Shown here in pieces: positions 58,501 to 64,000 of a DNA stretch of 64,000 nt. Source of the DNA: Doris montereyensis (Eukaryota > Mollusca > Gastropoda > Nudibranchia > Dorididae); NCBI GenBank assembly GCA_037039925.1, contig JAXRKP010000043.1:120001-184000 (forward strand). The letters run 5' to 3'. The notes beneath the pieces are model-generated. The model did no database searches. It saw nothing but the letters and a program-made list of their open reading frames with translations, and had not been told where the DNA came from. The stretch's first letter is position 1. Each line of letters begins with the position of its first letter. Position numbers and translations under genes: made by a program.

Positions 58501-61500
58501 ACCTTGTAAAAACTAGATTTGGGGTTGGGTGTATGGTTAACTACCTTACCTTGTAAAAACTAGATTTGGGGTTGGGTGTATGGTTAACTACCTTACCTTG
58601 TAAAAACTAGATTTGGGGTTGGGTGTACTGGTTAACTACCTTACCTTGTAAAAACTAGATTTGGGGTTGGGTGTATGGTTAACTACCTTACCTTGTAAAA
58701 ACTAGATTTGGGGTTGGGTGTATGGTTAACTACCTTACCTTGTAAACGCTAGATTTGGGGTTGGGTGTTGGTTAACTACCTTACCTTGTAAAAACTAGAT
58801 TTGGGGTTGGGTGTATGGTTAACTACCTTACCTTGTAAAAACTAGATTTGGGGTTGGGTGTATGGTTAACTACCTTACCTTGTAAAAACTAGATTTGGGG
58901 TTGGGTGTATGGTTAACTACCTTACCTTGTAAACGCTAGATTTGGGGTTGGGTGTATGGTTAACTACCTTACCTTGTAAAAACTAGATTTGGGGTTGGGT
59001 GTATGGTTAACTACCTTACCTTGTAAAAACTAGATTTGGGGTTGGGTGTATGGTTAACTACCTTACCTTGTAAACGCTAGATTTGGGGTTGGGTGTATGG
59101 TTAACTACCTTACCTTGTAAACGCTAGATTTGGGGTTGGGTGTGTATGGTTAACTACCTTACCTTGTAAAACTAGATTTGGGGTTGGGTGTACGGTTAAC
59201 TACCTTACCTTGTAAAAACTAGATTTGGGGTTGGGTGTACTGTTATGGTTAACTACCTTACCTTGTAAAAACTAGATTTGGGGTTGGTGTACTGTTATGG
59301 TTAACTACCTTACCTTGTAAAAACTAGATTTGGGGTTGGGTGTACTGTTAACTACCTTACTTTGTAAAACTAGATTTGGGGTTGGGTGTTGTTAACTACC
59401 TTACCTTGTAAACTAGATTTGGGGTTGGGTGTATGGTTAACTACCTTACCTTGTAAAAACTAGATTTGGGGTTGGGTGTACTGTTATGGTTAACTACCTT
59501 ACCTTGTAAAAACTAGATTTGGGGTTGGGTGTACTGTTAACTACCTTACCTTGTAAAAACTAGATTTGGGGTTGGGTGTATGGTTAACTACCTTACCTTG
59601 TAAAAACTAGATTTGGGGTTGGGTGTATGGTTAACTACCTTACCTTGTAAAAACTAGATTTGGGGTTGGGTGTATGGTTAACTACCTTACCTTGTAAAAA
59701 CTAGATTTGGGGTTGGGTGTACTGTTATGGTTAACTACCTTACCTTGTAAAAACTAGATTTGGGGTTGGGTGTACTGTTATGGTTAACTACCTTACCTTG
59801 TAAAAACTAGATTTGGGGTTGGTGTGTATGGTTAACTACCTTACCTTGTAAACGCTAGATTTGGGGTTGGTGTGTTATGGTTAACTACCTTACCTTGTAA
59901 AAACTAGATTTGGGGTTGGGTGTATGGTTAACTACCTTACCTGTAAAAACTAGATTTGGGGTTGGGTGTACTGTTATTGTTAACTACCTTACCTTGTAAA
60001 AACTAGATTTGGGGTTGGGTGTACGGTTAACTACCTTACCTTGTAAAAACTAGATTTGGGGTTGGGTGTACTGTTATGGTTAACTACCTTACCTTGTAAG
60101 AACTAGATTTGGGGTTGGGTGTACTGTTATGGTTAACTACCTTACCTTGTAAACGCTAGATTTGGGGTTGGGTGTACTGTTATGGTTAACTACCTTACCT
60201 TGTAAAAACTAGATTTGGGGTTGGGTGTATGGTTAACTACCTTACCTTGTAAAAACTAGATTTGGGGTTGGGTGTATGGTTAACTACCTTACCTTGTAAA
60301 AACTAGATTTGGGGTTGGGTGTATGGTTAACTACCTTACCTTGTAAAAACTAGATTTGGGGTTGGGTGTATGGTTAACTACCTTACCTTGTAAAAACTAG
60401 ATTTGGGGTTGGGTGTATGGTTAACTACCTTACCTTGTAAAAACTAGATTTGGGGTTGGGTGTATGGTTAACTACCTTACCTTGTAAAAACTAGATTTGG
60501 GGTTGGGTGTATGGTTAACTACCTTACCTTGTAAAAACTAGATTTGGGGTTGGGTGTATGGTTAACTACCTTACCTTGTAAAAACTAGATTTGGGGTTGG
60601 GTGTATGGTTAACTACCTTACCTTGTAAAAACTAGTTAACTACCTTACCTTGTAAAAACTAGATTTGGGGTTGGGTGTACGGTTAACTATCTTACCTTGT
60701 AAAAACCCTATTGACTACAGAAACACCAACAGACACAAATCCTTTAAATATTTTGCGAGATTTAGGAGCTGCTATTAGAGGTCAAGAAACTGGTGAAGGA
60801 CAGGGATAATTGGAAAGTGTTTGTTTGTGGCCTATACCTTAGCAGAGACTATGCACTTGATGGAGACAATCCGCATCTTGATGTGACCCGCTGGCAGAGA
60901 GATTGAAGGAGAAGAAGAAAAAGGATACCCTATCAGAGGTGGAGGGCTTTCATGGTGATGACTATTATATCAATACTGGAGTTTGCATCAAATAACTTGC
61001 TGCTAAAATGCGTGATTTGTCATAGTGCACAATGTTTTCATGTAACCAAACTTTATAATGCTAATTTTAGTGAAAAATAAAGTAAATAACCCCTTCTTGC
61101 TTTGTCCGAGTGACAAAATCTGTCATGCAGGTGTATGGCATCTTGATCTGTGTTAACTATTCTTGGCTGTCTTAGCTCTCGTTGCCCTCACTGGCCTCTT
61201 CCCTTCCCGACTCGGTCGTCGACTGGCGTCATTCATCGTCTTCCAAACTATGTCAAAATACACCTCCGCTAAAGTGCACAATGTTTCTGTCACTGATGGA
61301 CCCTGCATTTTGTCGGAGACTACTGTATCATAGCTGATTAAAATGATTTTTTGTATCATTCCAGATTCCACTTGGTTAATTTTTTCTCATCCCATTTCTC
61401 AGGCATTTACAGATTTCAGTGACCAAGTCTGTCGCCGTATGGGTTTTACTCCCATTCCCCTCATTTGCCTTCTGTTCATGGTTTGCAGTAAATCATTCAG

Positions 61501-64000
61501 CATCAACGGCCCCCTTCCCTGGTTTCTGGTCTTTTTGTTCTACCTGTGGTATGTTTAAATTTTTCTCCATTGATCTCATGTGTGTTTATTGGTTGTTTGA
61601 TTTTCTTTATTTGTCTAGCTTTCATATTTCATAGCTGCCAACCAGTACGTAGAAAAAAACATATTCAATACGTTTGTTTTGGCTTTGAGTCGGTAATTCT
61701 GTATTTACCTTGAAAAGTATGTGCACTCAAACCTGGTTATACCGGGAACTGTTGTGCCTTTGGGAACTTGGCGTTGTAAAGGGAATGGCATTATAACAAA
61801 AACGCCTCTTTTGAGTATTACAAGCAGGGAGATAATCAATATTTGACAAATCAAGTAGAAAATCAATGATCACTGACAAGACTAGCTTATTTTCATGAGA
61901 GCTCTGCCCAAAAATGTCAGAGTTTCCCAAAATAGTCACAATGACCAAGAGTAAACCTGCTCCTGCGAGGGAGTTAAGCTAGCCTCAGCATTGAGAGGTT
62001 GGCTCCTTATTGCCCAACGTAACACAGTGGAGCCAGCCCGATCGCTGATGGACGGGTTAAGTCGCAGGGATCCACAACTGACCCCAAGCCATCTGAGGCC
62101 GTAAGCTTTGAGTCCCCGTTTCAAGGTTTTTCTAAAGCAACTCAAATCGTAATCCACCCCTTGAAGAAGAAGAGGAAGATAAGACTATGTAGGCATACTG
62201 CATGTGAATAGGCTATTGTAGTATTTTAATGTAGTAATGCATTTAGTAGGATGGGCCAGGCTCTTGTGAAGTAAAAAAAGACATAGACAGAAATACCCCT
62301 AAGTCAAAATAGATTAGCCAATATGACACTGGTTATGACACTGCTGTGAAGCCTAATTTTTGCCACTCAAATGGACCCAACCATGGCCAATAACTATGCT
62401 ACTGTCTGGATGACGTGATCTGGGCCTACGCCTACGCTGCTCTTCATTGGGCTGAGCCATGCCTAAGCAGCGGATGACAAACGTTGTGTGCAAACCTTCA
62501 GTACTCCTCATTGTCATCAAGAAGAAGCCTTGTGTCACTAGTGTCAGTCAGTCAGTGTCATGTTTGTTAGTGTAGGAGTACTAAGGCACACATGGCAGTG
62601 ATGCTTGCGTTTGGGTAGTGGTGTGTTTGACCAAACCAAACTAGATTCTGCCTTTACCCGCTCGCATCACTTCGGGAAAGGGAATGGTGCTGCACTGAGG
62701 CGGTATGACGAGATGTATTTTGCAGTAGTTATTAAGGACTGTTAATGTCAAATCATTGGTGGATGGTGATATAATGAGTTATTCCATTGTTTTTGTACAG
62801 TGTCAAATATCTGTACAAAATGTAAAAAGCTATGTGAAAACGAGCATGGCAGTATAACTGGGAGGGGAGGGAAGGGGGGGGATAAAATGAGGTTTCAGTG
62901 TATCTGATAAATGAGGGTTTACTGTAATAAATTTTTTAAAAAAGGAAGAAAAAAAGAAACCGTGGCAGAAACTCAGAGAGGTTTGGGTGAAATCCACTGA
63001 CGCTATTCTGAGTTCCCAAAAACTACCGTTGCACTTCGTTATGAAGGCCAGTGATCAGTGACGTTTTGTTTTTTACTTTAAGGGGGTTTATGAAAGCTAA
63101 ATCATCGTTGTTTTCTTGAAAACAATTTATTACGAATGGGCAATCAGGCAAGTTAGAATTAACTCATGTGGTCAAAGTCTGTGTTTTTTTAATTTGAAAA
63201 GGTTGATAGCTATGCATATTCTTTCTTACCTCTGCAGGGAACAAGAAGGATGGTAATGATAGTACGGAATAGTGTTCCTGTTTGTATTTTTTAAAAGTTG
63301 CTTTCAAGTTTTAAGGTTATAGTTTTAAGAATTGTTTTGATCTACACATGTACTTATATTTATTCATATACTTAATGACCATTATAATTTGTTTTCTTGC
63401 TTTTAAGTTGATTTTTCAACATTTTTTTGCTCTTTTCTATGCGAAACTAGCATGCCCCTGAAGATGTTCAGTGTGTAACACTTTTTTTGTCCTTCTCAAA
63501 ATCTTGTTTGCCCTCTCATCTTACCCATCAGCTTGGTTTCCGCCAAAGTTTTGAACAGCATCATCCTCCTGGGATGGGCTCAGCATTTAACAGCTGCTAT
63601 GAGAGCTACGAACACAAAGCCGAGTGGTACTGTCGTCAATTCACAAGTAAGGGGTTGACATATGTTTTCTTCATTCTATCCATCCGTCCCATGGAAACTC
63701 TGCAATCTTGTGACTTAATTGGTGGAGTCGATGGCCGAGTGCTTAGACTGGCAGACTTGGGATCACGGGGTCCCGGTTTTGAATTCTGGCCAAGCTAGGT
63801 ACGACTTTGTGTTCCTTGGGAAAGACACTTTTACCACATACTTAACCCCACTCGATCCAGGTGCAAGTGGGTTCAAGCACTAGCTTGAGAGTAAAAATCT
63901 GCTTCAGACCAGGGTTCTATCCAGGAGGTGATTTTTATCACCTGTACCCTTTCATACCACAGAAACAGGGATAAGCTCTGGCTTTGTGTGCTATAATGTT
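36988..64000 (+). CDS. TAPT1: TAPT1 homologue, multi-pass membrane protein (11 exons seen, 3' end outside the window)
   Basis: TAPT1 (transmembrane anterior posterior transformation 1) is a multi-pass membrane protein linked in vertebrates to ciliary basal bodies and skeletal patterning. Exons: 36988-37583, 43154-43285, 45908-46031, 47214-47376, 47758-47894, 49489-49586, 51012-51162, 51690-51799, 54349-54407, 61403-61548, 63532-63646. All have GT/AG borders and consistent phases. Motifs shared with the human protein: SMVGYFMSELMKGY, FLQCLDSILYIVTFLPLR, AQICDLLKGFIL, MIYHIVRGQSIIKFY, FGQDVLDSLYWTA, LNVAFNSHNKNLLTIMLSNN, FVELKGNLFKRLDKNNL, DWVKHAFITKFNEL, QVCRRMGFTPIPL and SAKVLNSIILLG. Several hydrophobic segments are evident in exons 3-7, 10 and 11. 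Exons 1 and 5 each hold one base too many for an open frame; in exon 5 the surplus is most simply in the GGGGGG run at 47831-47836. Introns carry a piggyBac element, SINEs and three large tandem arrays. About 610 residues are covered. Confidence 0.92.
38312..39839 (-). pseudogene. piggyBac transposase, frame-broken
   Basis: In order on the minus strand: an acidic N-terminus (MAFQFLSDMLRDIASTSNID, then Asp/Glu-rich); LPGRDISLDEAIIQYTGRLF with the first catalytic Asp; FKQYIRGKPTSWGV; GYLLDFCVYTGKSKLG; FFYDNCYSSVKLATDLLQQG with the second Asp; GTIRRTRQGWPKEL; VDYNKSMGGVDLHNQFRSYY with the third Asp; and a C-terminal Cys-rich domain (CCVWCRK, GCTLCQVHFCKDFCLNC) to stop 38314-38312. The length of about 509 codons is normal for the family. 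At least three frame changes and a 45-bp internal duplication (39200-39289) break it, but all three catalytic Asp codons remain, so the copy looks young. Confidence 0.92.
39200..39289 (-). repeat. 45-bp in-frame duplication inside the piggyBac transposase
   Basis: Two adjacent 45-bp copies (39200-39244, 39245-39289) encode FKQYIRGKPTSWGV and FKQYICGKPTSWDV. The conserved block occurs once in known piggyBac transposases. Confidence 0.85.
40902..41189 (-). CDS. Unassigned open frame in TAPT1 intron 1
   Basis: A 95-codon minus-strand frame starts MWVELATKVIDICPEVAF and includes GFVHFSEGPQPVFEIELLCV and LRLTWRGLISVVDQIRG. Its composition is protein-like and not repeat-driven, but I do not recognise the family. 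About 150 bp to its left is TTAACCCTTTCCGG (40747-40760), which resembles a second piggyBac-type terminus; no right terminus was found. It may be a fragment of a mobile element. Confidence 0.3.
   Translation of the reverse strand: MWVELATKVIDICPEVAFVKQRVFGFVHFSEGPQPVFEIELLCVFVSLYKKYIECVLDSEINYHFHPFRRIDFLRLTWRGLISVVDQIRGIPKNP
42197..42290 (+). repeat. (CT)n, (CACT)n and (CA)n microsatellite
   Basis: CTCTCTCTCT, then CACTCACTCACTCACTC, then ACACACACACAC in TAPT1 intron 1. It opens false frames in three phases. Confidence 0.92.
43732..44660 (+). repeat. 44-bp AT-rich minisatellite, about 21 units, in TAPT1 intron 2
   Basis: The unit reads GTAATATATACATGTGGTGT followed by GTATATATGGAATTTGGCATAGAT. 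Variants are GGCATA, GACATA, AGCATA and GAGATA. Within each unit ATATATACA and TGTATATAT are inverted around a short centre, so every unit could fold. Minus-strand frames rich in His/Tyr/Ile are by-products. Confidence 0.95.
45515..45650 (+). repeat. Dispersed repeat family F copy
   Basis: GTTGGCAGGGACTTCTGGTA, a C/T-rich stretch, TTAATTCACCCTGAGATCAC and AATGGTGGATGGGTTAATTC. The best plus-strand copy to compare with 13435 and 48640. Located in TAPT1 intron 2. Confidence 0.62.
48640..48775 (+). repeat. Dispersed repeat family F copy
   Basis: GCTGCCAACGCTGCCCATTC, CTGCTGGTAGATTCTAC, TTTCACTTTCACTTC, CACCCTGAGATCGCCACATA and TGGTGGATTGCGTGAATTTC. Located in TAPT1 intron 5. Confidence 0.62.
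48940..49225 (-). mobile_element. SINE family A copy
   Basis: Minus strand: GTGGCAGTGTCAGTGACTTA (head), GGGGTCATGAGGTTCC (worn B box), TGCAAATGAGTACAAGCACG, CCAGGGTCCTCTCCAGAAAG, GATTATAAACCACCTGTTTC and GGGATACGCTCTGGCTCTGC. Near full length. Located in TAPT1 intron 5. Confidence 0.75.
49728..49915 (-). mobile_element. SINE family A copy, 5'-truncated
   Basis: Minus strand: AGAAAGACACTCAACACCCA, AGGTGCAAATGGGTACAGGC, AGCTTAGGAGTAGAAACCTG and the tail TGATTATTATCACCTGTTCC. The tRNA-like head is missing. Located in TAPT1 intron 6. Confidence 0.75.
50212..50525 (-). mobile_element. LINE 3' UTR end, second copy
   Basis: This matches 19330-19680: GAAAATTGACTTGGTCACA, TTTTACAAAGCTACA, GAGTGAGGGGAATGG, ATTCAGACATTCTATCTAA and CTCAGTTTGCAACAG in the same order (plus-strand reading). 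On the minus strand it ends ATCAATGAAAT and TTATCTTATC. Located in TAPT1 intron 6, antisense. Confidence 0.8.
51845..52160 (+). mobile_element. SINE family C copy
   Basis: tRNA-like head (GTAGTCCAGAGGCAGGGTGT, B box GGTTCAAACCC), AGTAAAATCTACCCCCTGGT, CATCGGAGACAGATGG, AGGAGGTCACGTGTGCAGAT, GTTAACAGGGCAGTCTGGGC and tail GTGGATGTGGGTAAAATCAA. Located in TAPT1 intron 8. Confidence 0.83.
52478..52790 (+). repeat. 44-bp minisatellite, about 7 units, in TAPT1 intron 8
   Basis: The unit has ATGGAATAGCAATTGCTGCC, ACTGGAAATAAATTTATGTA and TAC or TAG. It contains the perfect palindrome AGCAATTGCT. One unit lacks AAT AAA. Its length equals that of the intron 2 array, but the sequence is different. Confidence 0.92.
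54685..55927. mobile_element. pogo-like DNA transposon, TA-flanked, with GGGCATTTAGG subterminal repeats
   Basis: The left end CAGTAGTGACCGCCTAAATG and the right end (minus strand) CAGCAGTAATCGCCAAATG are inverted repeats. TA lies outside both (54683-54684, 55928-55929). Inside each end GGGCATTTAGGC-like words are repeated (54730-54776; 55790-55915). No transposase domain was recognised in the 1.24 kb; a 112-codon minus-strand frame at 55251-55589 has no known motif. Located in TAPT1 intron 9. Confidence 0.78.
55990..56310 (+). mobile_element. SINE family C copy
   Basis: Head GGACTGTAATCCAGAGGCAA with B box GAGCTCGAACCCTG, TAGCAAAATCTACCCACCTC, CCCGTCGGAGATGGGATAAT, AGGAGGTCCCGTGTGCAGAT, GCTGTTTACAGGGCAGTCCG and tail GTTGTGGATGTGGGTAAATC. 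The satellite begins about 40 bp after its end. Confidence 0.83.
56350..60706 (+). repeat. 4.35-kb satellite array, about 85-90 units of 47-55 bp, in TAPT1 intron 9
   Basis: Each unit carries CTAGATTTGGGGTTGGGTGT, then either TATGGTTAACTACC (short form) or ACTGTTATGGTTAACTACC (long form), then TTACCTTGTAAAAA. Other variants are AAGAA or AACG instead of AAAAA before CTAG, and CTATCTT for CTACCTT. Long forms dominate at both flanks and short forms the middle (about 57960-59120). Several junction units are broken (56800, 57120, 57330, 60635). It is non-coding: every frame is interrupted. Confidence 0.97.
60760..60915 (+). mobile_element. Possible LINE ORF tail
   Basis: The frame LLEVKKLVKDRDNWKVFVCG followed by LYLSRDYALDG resembles the RDRWRxFVxGLxxxR stretch near the end of several LINE polyproteins. 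It is short and lies directly after the satellite array. Confidence 0.35.
61955..62170 (-). repeat. Dispersed repeat family G copy
   Basis: Minus strand: AGCTTACGGCCTCAGATGGC, GTCAGTTGTGGATCCCTGCG, ACTTAACCCGTCCATCAGCG and CTCAATGCTGAGGC, matching 32640-32880. Located in TAPT1 intron 10. Confidence 0.6.
63722..64000 (+). mobile_element. SINE family A copy, runs to the window edge
   Basis: Head GTCGATGGCCGAGTGCTTAG, GATCACGGGGTCCCGGTTTT (B-box region), TTCCTTGGGAAAGACACTTT, CGATCCAGGTGCAAGTGGGT, CTAGCTTGAGAGTAAAAATC, TCTATCCAGGAGGTGATTTT and GGGATAAGCTCTGGCTTTGT. The most complete plus-strand copy. It lies about 75 bp after TAPT1 exon 11. Confidence 0.85.

Noticed and set aside
56350..60706. 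Interstitial telomere because of GGGGTTGGG
   Set aside because: The unit is 47-55 bp and does not contain tandem TTAGGG; it is a complex satellite.

Overview
The window is AT-rich animal nuclear DNA: large introns with GT/AG borders, many tRNA-derived SINEs, non-LTR retrotransposon tails, cut-and-paste DNA transposons and several long tandem arrays. Protein similarity and the SINE style suggest a lophotrochozoan, most likely a gastropod mollusc; the species cannot be fixed from the sequence. There is no bacterial or organellar signature.

Two conserved cellular genes could be assembled exon by exon with matching splice phases. (1) A minus-strand SPC25 kinetochore gene runs from a probable start exon at 36418 down to a stop at 19177 (seven exons). 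(2) A plus-strand TAPT1 gene (multi-pass membrane protein) runs from an ATG at 36988 to beyond the right edge (eleven exons seen, the last ending at 63646; the C-terminal exons lie outside). Their start codons are about 570 bp apart, head to head, so they probably share a bidirectional promoter.

At the left (3237-9382, +) is a spliced, frame-broken gene that encodes, in order, a ULP1/C48-like cysteine protease, a MULE-type transposase core and a SWIM zinc finger. It is probably a transposon or transposon-derived gene and is the least ordinary protein in the window. 9383-19176 contains no gene I can support, only repeats.

Mobile elements: a nearly complete piggyBac copy with TTAA duplications in TAPT1 intron 1; a Tigger/pogo fossil with a CENP-B-type helix-turn-helix remnant in an SPC25 intron; two further TA-flanked pogo-like elements; a MITE family with two copies in opposite orientation, one with an amplified end; fragments of at least two LINE families; and at least four SINE families, several sharing a 3' tail. 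Tandem arrays include a minisatellite of about 43 units that has grown out of one SINE (27452-29125), a 44-bp AT-rich array in TAPT1 intron 2, a second 44-bp array in intron 8, and a 4.35-kb satellite in intron 9.

The conserved TAPT1 and SPC25 exons carry three apparent 1-base frame errors. Some breaks elsewhere may therefore be assembly errors rather than decay.
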